From assembly GCA_951230915.1 (NCBI GenBank), contig OX579637.1:10602001-10666000 (forward strand): a stretch of 64,000 nucleotides of DNA, in the 5' to 3' direction. Under the pieces are notes generated by a model, which was not told the DNA's origin, searched no databases, and was given only the letters and a program-made list of their open reading frames with translations. How positions within the stretch are numbered: position 1 is the first letter of the stretch; each line of letters starts with the position of its first letter. This stretch comes from Antitrichia curtipendula. Lineage: Eukaryota; Streptophyta; Bryopsida; Hypnales; Leucodontaceae. Below, piece after piece: positions 22,290-32,400 of the stretch. A program made the translations under genes and the position numbers.

Positions 22290-23505
22290 AACAGCACTAG
22301 GAATCCCACCTGATCCCCTCTATCTCGATAGTACTTTGCATCGCTCCCCGCCTCTGCCGGGTTCTGGATTTCATTGTCAGACCAATACAAGTGCGTGTCG
22401 TTGAAGTCCTCGTTGGAGTCAAGCAATTCCTCATGTGGATCAATGCGCTACACACTCCACTCGTCCGAGCCAATGCCCGCCAACCCCCCATACAGCTTGA
22501 TGATTGAGAACGAGTGAAACCCCACACCGTTGCATAACTCCATCATGCGGAATTCCTCGTTGGCCTCCTTGGTCCACTCCACGTTCTCCCCGCCACTTGC
22601 AAATATAAGCGTCCGCACTTTCTCAGTTTCAAAAAAAAAGAGCTTTCCCTTCCAAAAATCCACTTCCTGATCAACGCAAGCCAGGTACTGTGCAAGCTCC
22701 CGCTTTGTTTCATGAAAGAAAGACATTGTGGGGCTACTAGCAAATAGCAAAGACAGCAGCTGAGCATACGCTGAGTTTGAGCAATGACAAAACAAAACAC
22801 AGAGCAGAATGCGATTGAGGGTCTCCCCCAACAGCTTAGAACACCTGCACCTAGCCTTGAGCATCATGACTAGGTTACAATCAATGTGATTAGACTTCCA
22901 AGAATGAATTTTCATAATACCAAAACGCCACACAAACATAAAACATCAGAAGCTTCATAATACCAAAACGTCACACATCAAACGTAAAACATCAGTCATC
23001 AAACGAAAAATCAACCTACCGCTGCTGGTGATGACTTCATGCTTTGTCTTTGTGCTGAGCAAGTCACTTTTGCTTGTGATAAACATTCAGTGACTGTTGG
23101 TGATCACTTCATGCTCTATCTTTGTGCTGAGCAAGTCACTTTTGCCTGTGATACACGTTCAGTGACTGGCACCTTCGGACCCTTCTCCATAGACCCTTTA
23201 ACTTGCTCGGTTGATCCCTTCTTCTTCCCGCTTCCTGGCTTCGGGTGAGGGCTGGTCCTTCCTCCACGCCTATTTTTCTTCTTGGCTGGAGACTCCTTGG
23301 CTACATAATCTTCTTGCATGTGATCTTCACTAGTCATGCTGGGTCCCGAATTACCTTCCGCCTGATCTTCGTCATCCTCAAATTCAACGCCCCCTGCTGT
23401 CTGCATTTCCTCAAACACTTCAGATACAGCCATGGCCGGGGATTTCTTTGCGCCTTTCTTCCTCTTACCGTTCAATACACTGTGTTTTTGTGGCATTTGT
23501 AGCAT
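22290..23505 (-). pseudogene. 3' exons of the element T minus-strand gene
   Basis: Two minus-strand coding stretches follow the RING exon. One (23,505-23,116) is basic and disordered: KRKKGAKKSPAMAVSEVFEE, an acidic patch FEDDEDQAEGN, then KKKNRRGGRTSPHPKPGSGK, suggesting a nuclear, nucleic-acid-binding tail. The other (22,939 to about 22,290) reads HETKRELAQYLACVDQEVDF, GGENVEWTKEANEEFRMM, then across a TAG into RIDPHEELLDSNEDFNDTHL. Splicing is not certain and I recognise no domain. Strand and codon bias agree with the upstream exon, so I treat them as one gene. Confidence 0.45.
22905..23178 (+). repeat. Short tandem duplications (about 45 and 72 bp)
   Basis: CATAATACCAAAACG(C/T)CACAC..AAAACATCAG occurs twice at about 22,914-22,990. 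A 72-bp unit containing CTTTGTGCTGAGCAAGTCAC occurs twice at about 23,035-23,178. The latter is an in-frame duplication on either strand. Confidence 0.7.
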
Positions 23506-24281
23506 GCTTTGCTGTACTGGTGATGCCTCCTGCTCTCCAAGGGGCTCCTCAAGTACTACGCAAACTACCTTCTTCTAGGGTAGCTCCAGCCGTGCTTGAT
23601 GACTGAGTTTAATGCTCCCAACTGATGGGCTTAGGGTCCGAGATCGAGTAGGTTGCAAATGCCGCCTAGATTGAATAGAGAAAGAAAGTGAAACCATCCC
23701 TGAATCTGCAAGTACGGAAGACCAATTCAACAAATAGTTTTAAGCTCTTCCTATTGGAGACGCCATGAAGATGTACATGGAGAATCGAAGATACTATTGG
23801 AATACTATCAGAATTCTATGGACTATTAGAAACCCTATCATAGGTGAATGGACTATCACCAACCATACATGGAGATTCTTTGAATCCAAAGTGAACTAAA
23901 GTAATATAGAGTACTATTGAGGACACATTGAAGACACTAGTGGACTCCACCAATACTTGCTGGAAACTCTAGAGCACATTCACGTAATACAAGGAACCCC
24001 ATTGACTCTCGCCCAAAACTTGAGGACACATCCACATAATACAAGGAAAATCACTGAATCTTACAATCTTGTAGAGCACAATGGAGTATTCTAATTGACA
24101 TTTTATTGGTACTTCAAGAACTATCACTATGAACATAGGGACAAACAAGACATTTACTACGAACTATGAAGTATAAACTACCTTTGCCTTGGACGTCATT
24201 CCACTAGTCTTCACCATCCTCCCATACTGGTCCTTCCAAATCTGTGGTTTTTTGTGCATTTGGAATTCCAGCCGGTGCCTA
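23506..24281. other. Probable intron of the element T minus-strand gene
   Basis: AT-rich, no convincing frame, and located between the RING exon and the basic-tail exon. It contains loosely repeated ACATTCACGTAATACAAGGA / ACATCCACATAATACAAGGA segments near 23,975 and 24,025. Confidence 0.35.
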
Positions 24282-25751
24282 CTAGGCTTTGTGCATCTCC
24301 ATACCGCAACTTTCTAGGCAACAACGTGACGAACTACTGAAGTGTGTCCAAGCGCACCACAAATGATAGCCATGCTTACAACTTGCAATCCTGTAGTCCC
24401 AAGCTGGATCAAAACCATGCAAACAAAAAGGACACTCATGAACCTCAACTGTGGTGGTTGACACTACTCCTCCATCTGAATTCAACGTCACAAAAGGTAA
24501 AGAAGCTGGGAAAAATCCGGGGCGTTGGAAACCTAATTGCATTTGCCGTAGCTGTCCCTGGAGCACTAGCTTCTGAGTTTTCCAAACACTCAAGCTTCTC
24601 ACGGCAGTCACGCATGCTTCTACTGCCCTGTCGTACTCAAGAAGGATTGATGTGTGGTCACTAAGCCCTAAACCACTCATCTTGGTCATCTTCAGAGATT
24701 CAATGACCTTCTTCTACAAAACGACCTGGTTCTGCAATTCCTCTAAGGAGGCAGACTCTGTACACAATTTACTGCCTTCAAATAGGGCGCACGAGGATAA
24801 TTCGGCTATACATTTCTCCTTACTCTCCACTAAATCCTCTAGCTCCCTGAGCTGACCTTCGACTGTATTCACCATCATAGCTCCAAATTCAACCTGGCTC
24901 ACAACTCGAACTTTCTCCATTGCCGCTTTGTCCTTCTTCCACTCCAGATTATGGACCACTTCCTCCAATGCCAGCAAGCTCCTCTCTAAGCCAGAAATGA
25001 AATCTTGCCACTCCACGATGGACTTTTTCTCTCGGAAGTCCGTGGTCAGCCGCCGATTGCTACTTTCAAACACTATTGTCGTTAGGTCTTCAAAATTGCC
25101 AGTTAGTCTCTTATGGCCGGAGACTGGGAAGCAATCCCCTTTGGACCCGTCTTGTGGAATCCCTTGTTTTGGTGATGGGACCACGTCTTGAGCCTCGTCC
25201 TTGTTATCCTTCCTCCTAATCTTGTTGCGACATGTCCACTCAGCAAAAGCACACCAATTGACCTTCTTCGCCTTCACCTTCTCGTAAGTAATGCCGCGCG
25301 CCTCAGCCTTGTTGATCAGCTTGTTGTTTGGGAGCACATTTCGCTGATGACAAATCATGTATTTCTCCTCACTCTCCCGAATCAACCACTCATTCTCAAG
25401 TCGATCATATCTATAGCCACTTCTGTTGATGCAAGGGCCGAACAATGCTTCTACATCCTGCTCCTCGAGGTGCACCCCTATCTTAAGCTTTTTCGGGTTA
25501 GGACCTTCATTGCTAAGGCCATACAATTTTTGAAACTGACCCCGAGTTGGCGGCGTTACTCTATCGAAGATGAGGTCTACTTGTGCCGCTAAAATGGGAT
25601 CTACAAACGAGGACCCCTCTTCGCCACCTTCAGCCTTCACAGGCTTCAGAAAACACCTCTCTTCACCGCCCTCAAGACTACTCGTATTACTCACCCTAAG
25701 ATTTAAAGCCATGCTCTTTCTACGCTGGCACAATCTGTCCATGCAAAGCAA
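24282..25751 (-). pseudogene. Element T coiled-coil / RING-H2 gene
   Basis: One minus-strand frame of 490 codons runs through a TAG at 24,714-24,716. The N-terminal region contains VDLIFDRVTPPTRGQFQKLY and NWCAFAEWTCRNKIRRKDNK. A long coiled coil follows (FISGLERSLLALEEVVHNLE to VESKEKCIAELSS). The C-terminal end carries a RING-H2-like finger: CPFC, then SCKHGYHLWC, then CC..SC (about 24,425-24,300). RING proteins usually act as ubiquitin ligases, while here the motif could simply be a zinc-binding interaction domain. Its position opposite the transposase inside the same terminal repeats suggests an accessory transposition protein. I do not recognise a named family. Confidence 0.58.
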
Positions 25752-26031
25752 TCAGTCCTACGCAAAGCAATATGTCCTCGCAAAGCACTCAAGTGCCAAA
25801 CCAGTGCAACACTCCGCAAGCGAGACTTCCCGGCCAGGGACTGCCGCCGCTCGGGCATCGGGCCTCGGGCCGTAGATTGAACCCCCCGCTGAGATCCAAC
25901 GACCCACAACTACGGGCGCATCATATTCAAATTCTTTCTCCCGCCTTTGCAGGGCAGCGTGCTCCGTCGTGGCAGCCAACTTGGCCATCGCGGATGGACT
26001 CTCCAGGGACTTTCGTTGGGTCACCAAGTGC
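25752..26031 (-). promoter_or_regulatory. GC-rich 5' region of the RING gene
   Basis: GC-rich stretch between the gene start and the right terminal repeat, including three GCAAAGCA-type repeats near 25,742-25,785 (ACGCAAAGCAATATG, TCGCAAAGCACTC). It likely holds the promoter or leader of the minus-strand gene. No clear TATA box. Confidence 0.3.
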
Positions 26032-26063
26032 CGGTTTTGGTCCACTCAACCATACAACTACCC
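26032..26063 (-). repeat. Right terminal inverted repeat of element T
   Basis: It ends CTCAACCATACAACTACCC. Read on minus it starts GGGTAGTTGTATGGTTGAGT and matches the left end. ATAT follows directly. Confidence 0.85.
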
Positions 26064-27219
26064 ATATGCAACAGAAGAAGTCCACGTACAGGGGGATGTT
26101 TTACATGTACAGGTTGCCAATTAGCTAGACTTTGATTTCATATCCGTGGACGCATTCAAATAATCCCCTATTTTTTTTGAATTTGGTTCTGGAACTTCAA
26201 AGAACCGGACCTTTGTCTAAATACTAAAAATAATAAATCCTAAATGCAACAAAAGAAGTCTACGTACAAAGAATGATTTTGCATGTACAAGTTGCCAATT
26301 AGTTGGCCTTTGATTTCAAATCCATGGACGCATTCAAGGACTCCCCTATTTTTTTGAATTTGGTCATGGAACATCAATGAAACGGACCTTTGCCCTGAAA
26401 TCTAAAAATAATAAATCCTAAATGCAAAAAAGAGGTCCACGTATAAAGAAAGGTTTAACATGAACAAGTTGCCGATTAGCTAGACTTTGATTTCAAATCC
26501 ATGGACGTGTTCAAGGACTCTCCTATTTTTTAGAATTTGGTCATGGAACTTCAAAAAAACGAACCTTGTCCTGAATTCTAAAAATAATAAATCCTATATG
26601 CAACAAAAAAAGTCCACGTACAAGGAGAGGTTTTACATGTACAAGTTGCCAATTAGCTAGACCTTGATTTCAAATCCATAGAGGCATTCAAATAATCCCC
26701 TATTTTTTTGAGTTTGGTCATGGAACTTCAAAGAAACGGACCTTGCCCTGAAATTTAAAAATAATAAATTCTATATGCACAAAAGAAGTCCACGTACAAT
26801 GAGAGGGTTGACATGTACAAGTTGCTAATTAGCTAGACTTTGATTTTATATCCATGGACGCATTTAAATAATCCCCTATTTTTGTGAATTTGGTCATAGA
26901 ATTTCAAAGAAACGAACCTTGCCCTAAATTTTATATATAATAAATCCTAAATGCACAAAGGAAGTCTACGTACAAATAGAGGTTTTACATATACAAGTTG
27001 CCTATTAGCTGGACTTTGATTTCAAATCCATGGACGCATTCAAAGAATCCCCTATTTTTTAGAATTTGGTCTTGGAAATTCCAAAAGATGGACCTTGGCC
27101 TGAATTTTAAAAATAATATATTCTAAATGCACAAATGAAGTCCACGTACAAGAAGAGGTTTTACATGTACAAGTTGTTAATTAACTGGCCCTTGATTTCA
27201 AATCCATGGATGCATTTAA
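26064..27219. repeat. 177-bp tandem satellite, array 2
   Basis: Same monomer and orientation as array 1, with anchors at 26,103, 26,281, 26,458, 26,635, 26,811, 26,987 and 27,163 (period 176-178). It is the continuation of array 1 beyond element T. It ends mid-monomer at GGATGCATTTAA, directly before the GGCC terminus at 27,220. Confidence 0.9.
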
Positions 27220-27245
27220 GGCCTTATTTGTTAATTTGAGACAAG
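27220..27245 (+). repeat. Terminal inverted repeat, element B left end
   Basis: GGCCTTATTTGTTAATTTGA followed by GACAAG, then GGTCTCATTTTAG, the same order as at 1,179. It interrupts a satellite monomer after GCATTTAA. Confidence 0.7.
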
Positions 27246-27714
27246 TGGAGGTCTCATTTTAGTTCTGTACTCTATTTAGTTTAGAAAAGAGTTCATTAAT
27301 TTGAGACTATTCAAGAAATTGAGACCTGAAAGACTCAAAATTCATGTCTACCTAGGGCGCAACGGCTTAAAAAAGCAAAAAGAACTTACAGTCAACATTT
27401 GTACATTTTATTTTTTTGAACCGTACAAATAAATTAAACCACTTAGAGGTTGTCATGTGAAACATTTCTTTAAAATGAGACTTGAACATGTTAACTGAAG
27501 ACTAATCTTTAGAATGCTGATGTCCACACTTTCACGTGGAAAAGATGTAAACCAATGAAATTTCAAAATGACTATATTAATTGAAGAATATGAAGTAAAA
27601 ATATTGTAGAAAATCATATACTATTAATAGAAATAAATATTTGTTACAAACACTCTACTATAATGAAATCAAAACTATATATGTTTCCAAACATATCCAA
27701 ACATGTAAATGTAG

Positions 27715-28012
27715 CACTAGAAAAAAACTGTGTTCAACTTAATAGAAACTGCGTTGTACTCAACAAAAGAATATCATATTGATTTTGTTGAGTTCTCACT
27801 TCATAATGCATTCTAATACAAAATTGTGCATTTTACTTGTCAAAAATCTGCATTTTACTTGTCAAATTTTGTGTTGAAACGTTGGAACGCAGAATTTTGC
27901 GTTACAAAGGGAGAACTCAACAAAATAATATGATACTATTCTGTTGATTACAACACAAATTTGACAAGTAAAACATAGTTTTTGACCAGTAAAATGAAGT
28001 TTTCTTCTAGTG
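27715..28012. mobile_element. CACTA-type MITE
   Basis: The 298-bp element starts CACTAGAAAAAAACT and ends AGTTTTCTTCTAGTG, so the ends are inverted repeats. The 3-bp direct repeat TAG lies at 27,712-27,714 and 28,013-28,015. CACTA ends and a 3-bp duplication are diagnostic for the CACTA (CMC) superfamily. The interior is a loose palindrome (CAACAAAAGAATATCATATTG against CAACAAAATAATATGATACT) and non-coding. It sits just downstream of the DUF7869 stop. Confidence 0.8.
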
Positions 28013-28089
28013 TAGAGTCCATTCTACTTCAAACCCTACAATCAAGTCTACTTACGTAACTACAAACTATTCAACCTTCCATTGCAGAT

Positions 28090-30731
28090 TCATCGTTGCT
28101 CATATCACCCGTAAAGGCTACCATTGATGCTTTGATGATGTCAATTTGCGGCTTCAGAATTGCAACCCTTGGACCTGAGGTCCCTTCTCAAATACGGGGC
28201 TTCCAAGTTGTCATGATGCAATCCATGTTTGACCATGTTGGAGATATTACCCAATCTTCGCGCCACACATTCTCTTTTTTGGTGTTCCATCCATCATATG
28301 TCTCTAAATCAATGTATCTTTCTCCAGTTGGCATCCAATACTGTATTTCAATCATATGCATATGCCCTGGATCCGGATTCAGATTTATAATGCCTCTAGC
28401 AAGCCAAAATGGCTTCGGGTCACAATCTGCAGGAAGCACCACGAGAAAATAACCTGCGAAGGTATCGCGATCAACACAAAAAGAAGCACATAGGCGATCA
28501 CGCCTACGTCCAACAAATGGCACGTCCTGTGCATCCTCTTGATGTGCCATGACCTCCCTCTGCCGACAAATTGCCTCGTCTCCTTCAATGACCTCTATAG
28601 TGGGCCAAAAACCATGTAGTAATGTTGCACGCGGTTCTAAGGGTGCATCCAAAGCAGCTCTCACAATTTTCCAATATTCCTTAATAGGACCATTGACCCT
28701 CTTGAAATCTCCGGATAGCGGATCATCAGCCATTGCAGTCCACAACGCAATGAACCTATTCAAACCATTTTTGATCTCATCCAACACTTTTATATTCCGT
28801 GGAAGCAGAGGTGGTGGAACACCGCTTGGCACCTTGGGAAGACCGTCTTTGGTCTCAAACCACAAGCAAATTCCCTTCCCATGATCTGGCAACCAATCTC
28901 TATCCGTACACAAATTTTTATACTCCATCAAAGGCCATCCATTAGCTGAGTCCATATGAAACTTGAACTGCTGGGATCTGGAATGGCCTTCCAAAAAATC
29001 TCTGCCGGTGCCCATATACCCGTGCACAAATTGCTTGAAATCAGGAACTTCCTTGGTCAACTGAGGAATGATCGGGTGATTTCCAGCATGCATGAAAGAT
29101 TGCATAAGCATTGGAAGCGTGGGGTAGTTACTCGTCTTCAAGAAACCACTCCAACAACCAAAAAGAGCATCGATGTCTTTGTGGGTGTGCCCAACAATGA
29201 GGAAGTTGATGAACACTTCGCGAAAAATGCCTTTGTAGACCAAAAGTGAACAAAAAGCGAAAACCCATCTGTTTTTACGCAACAACTTTGCAATGAATCC
29301 AATGGTATGATTGGAGTCTGTTAGGAAGATGTCCAATCCATAGTGTGTGTACCGAACGTCCCCATGACCATGGGCAATCATACCCGTCACAGCAACAGGC
29401 ATTTTCATGAAGGAATCTGTTGCTTTGGTCTTGTAAGAGAAGTGCGGAGAAGCGGTCTTCGAGTGATCCATTTTATCATGGATGATGGTTAGCATCTTCT
29501 CAGGATAATGTTTGGACATATGTCAATTAGAATAGTATAGTAGTCTATGGGCCCTTTGCCCATCATTGTGAGTACTTAGAATTTGTGACCACTTCTTCGC
29601 AGCGTAAGAAAGTGGAGTGCATGCGGCCCTCAATTGCTTGTATTGGTCACACAAACCACATTGAGCAGAACTGTCTCTACGAGCCTTTGAAGCGTATTTT
29701 GAAAAAGAAGTCCGTCAAATGTTGCTGAAACCACTAGAAGAAATGGGCTGTAAGTTTAGTGATGCATTGGCTTCATTGATTAATGGCAGCCGGGCTCTCC
29801 AAAGGAATGCCAACGGTAAAACCATTGCAAGCACTTCCTCTCCCAATTCTAGCATCCTCGTCTTGTGTGGCATTCTGTCAACATCTGGTACAACAATAGT
29901 TTTTAGTGTGGCAGTAGCCTACAAGGTATGCATCCTTGGTTTTTTTGACCCCAAGTTTCCATGTTCTTCCGGCTTCTTCCCATTTTTGGACATTTTCTTG
30001 TATCTATAAAATGTAGCCTTTGAAATCCCATGAGTGGTCCACTATGCAGTGGGACACATGTTTCTACCTTTTAGGATAATCCATTCCTTGCCGGCAGGAT
30101 CTTTGTGGATTTGACCATGCACATCAAGAAGACACCTCTTTTGATTATATACTCCATCGTTTACATGGAGTTGAGTTCGGACGACCTAGATTTGCCCATG
30201 CGGAAATGGCTGCAAGCAATTACTCTCGCAACATGTTTTGGTGGAAATTTGAGTGATTGCATCAATAGTGAGAAGGGACTCTTTTTTCGGAGGGAGATCA
30301 GGCTCCACCTTCTCACGAGTGGTTTCATAAGACCAAACCCTTTTACGAACCCTTCAAGTAAGGGCGTTGACGGCCATGTTGTAAATGTTTGTCTAGTCTT
30401 GGTCATACAAACTCACACCGTCAAGAAACACTTGTTTGATGTGTCAAGAATGAATTGACCACATCCAACCGGACGGAACTTCCTCCTCACACAAAGACTC
30501 TGCGATTTGGACAGCCACTCGGTCGTCACCGAGAGGTCTATGGTCCGAGTCCACGACAAGATTTGGATCAACATTTTGAAAGACTTCATTTGCAACATCC
30601 ACTCCCGCTTTGTTTTGTAGCGTGATAGCCCAAGGATGCCATTTTGCCCTAGGAATCCCGTCACACTCAGCGATTCCAAAAGGTAATACAGGCACAAGGT
30701 TAACGAACTCTTCAGGTCCATGGACATCCAT
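28090..30731 (-). pseudogene. DUF7869-like transposase gene of element B
   Basis: Nearly full-length but broken. The N-terminal exon gives DGIPRAKWHPWAITLQNKAG and CEEEVPSGWMWSIHS (30,731-30,444). The following frame gives THGISKATFYRYKKMSKNGK and EEHGNLGSKKPRMHTL, then CGLCDQYKQL, HDKMDHSKTASPHFSYKTK, VGHTHKDIDALFGCWSG, PFVGRRRDRLCASF and YDGWNTKKENVWREDW. Stops occur at about 30,042 (Trp in paralogues), 29,917 (Gln), 29,706 (Lys) and 29,521 (Arg). About 70 residues around the second acidic motif (LDNA) are deleted between AKLLR and KNRWVFAF, so this copy lacks a presumed catalytic residue and cannot be an active transposase. Confidence 0.7.
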
Positions 30732-31303
30732 TCTGTGAAATACACATTACCAGTAAGAATACATATCCTCGGCTCCATGAATAGATGTGGCAACTAAAAG
30801 TATTACAACAGCATGTTACTAATCTGCATACATAGAACTCAAACAGAGTTATCCCCTCTATGAAATCAAAGTAAACTACATCATTGAGTTATTGACTACA
30901 ATTTTATACTATAATATGATAGAATATCTATTAAATGTATTCCAGACGTAATTCATTGTGAAAATAATTAGTGGACTTCACCTCGGCATTCCTATCTTCG
31001 AAGCGACGATGTTCACAAACTAATCAGAACTATACGACTAAAAATACACAATAACAACATTATAAACACTGAAGAGGCTACCTTATTTCTGGAATTTAGA
31101 CCTTTCTCTTGACAATCAGTTCATTATTCTGATTGGTCACCGTCAGATCTATGTATACTTATGTGATCCTATAAATGGAAAATGTGACCTCGACTTAAGG
31201 ATAGAGGTTCTATAATACTTTTCTAACATTCTGAAGTACCCTATTAAAGAGACTAGATCATATAAGATACCAAAATATTGTAATAATGATTCTCAATTCG
31301 AAG

Positions 31304-32400
31304 GCATCGTCGATTCGAGGATCGGAATGTTGTGGTGATGTAACTGATACTATTCTTTTCTTGTGATTTTCTTGACCAAAAACCATAAATATTCTGTCAT
31401 ATTTCAATACGATTTGTTGGATAGGGAACTACGTTCACAGTGTTAGATAGTTTACATCTTGGACTGTAAATAATACAAGTATTGTATAATTATTAAGTGA
31501 ATAAAATTGTTCAATTACATGGTATCATCGACTCAATGATCGGAGTTATGACCTGAAGTTACTGATACCAGTCTTCACATTTGAGTGTCAATTACATGGG
31601 AAACTTGTTCATTGAGATTTTGTTATATTTCTGTACAGTTAACTATTATAGAAGACCAATCATATCTATAGTCTAGGAAGTAAACTATTAAATAGGGTCA
31701 CATCGAGAAATATCCTCAACTCGAGGATACAGAATCTATGCATTTTATCATGTGGAAGACCCCGTCAAACACATAAACTTTCGTAAAATCTTCAATATTA
31801 TAGGTCATTTAATTCTTACAATAAGATGAAATATATTATCGTCGACTCGAAGATATTGCTCATTGTACATCCAAATATGTAAATGACTATCGATGAGCCA
31901 AGGATAGACTTCGATGGTCATTACTAATTACAATTATCTCCTATATATCCTTGAGTCAACAATAATCACAAAACATTCTAGATTCAGAATTGTCGTTGAT
32001 TCAGTCCAGGAAGTAAACTATTGAATATGATCACCTCAAGCCGTATCCTCGACTCGAGGATAGAGAATCTACGCAGTTTACCATGTGGAAGACCTCGTCA
32101 AATACAGATAACATTCAAGAAATCCTCAAAATTATAGGTCGTCTAATTCTTATAATATGATGAAATATATTATCATCGACTCGAGGATATTTTCCATCGT
32201 ACATCTACATATGTAAACGTCTATCGTTGAGCTAAGGATAGACTTTACTAGCCATTACTAATTATGAGTATATCCTATATATCCTCAAGCCGACGATAAG
32301 CACAAAACATTCTAGATTCAAGAATTAACATCGACTCAAGGATACATTGACAGGAATAAGTTTCTCTACAGTCTATCCTTATCATCGACACGAGGATGTA
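31304..32400. repeat. B-type palindrome array upstream of DUF7869 gene
   Basis: About twelve copies of a 19-bp palindrome occur in 1.1 kb. The perfect one is TATCCTCGACTCGAGGATA at 32,044-32,062. Others lie at about 31,304, 31,522, 31,711, 31,837, 31,888, 31,946, 32,170, 32,221, 32,280, 32,328 and 32,378. Spacing is irregular (55-220 bp) and the spacers are AT-rich, with some longer blocks duplicated (for example around 31,690-31,960 and 32,020-32,310, period about 330). Each copy centres on TCGA-N-TCGA. Confidence 0.85.

Larger units (their letters stand above)
15460..26063. mobile_element. Element T: 10.6-kb TIR transposon with two convergent genes
   Basis: The ends are inverted repeats (GGGTAGATGCATGGTTGAGT at 15,460 and its inverted, slightly changed form ending at 26,063), flanked by the 4-bp direct repeat ATAT (15,456-15,459 and 26,064-26,067). 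Deleting the element restores a continuous satellite monomer (AAATCCGATAT joined to GCAACAGAAGAAG), which defines both boundaries independently. Inside are a transposase-like gene on plus and a coiled-coil/RING gene on minus. The 4-bp duplication and DDE-like protein could fit Sola-type elements, but I cannot confirm the superfamily. Confidence 0.8.

Noticed and set aside
25772..26128. 118-codon plus-strand frame across the right end of element T
   Set aside because: It runs through the terminal repeat into satellite DNA, so it is a chance frame in a GC-rich leader.
31304..32400. CRISPR-like array of short palindromic repeats
   Set aside because: Units are irregularly spaced and degenerate, spacers repeat among themselves, and there are no cas genes. 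The context is a plant transposon.
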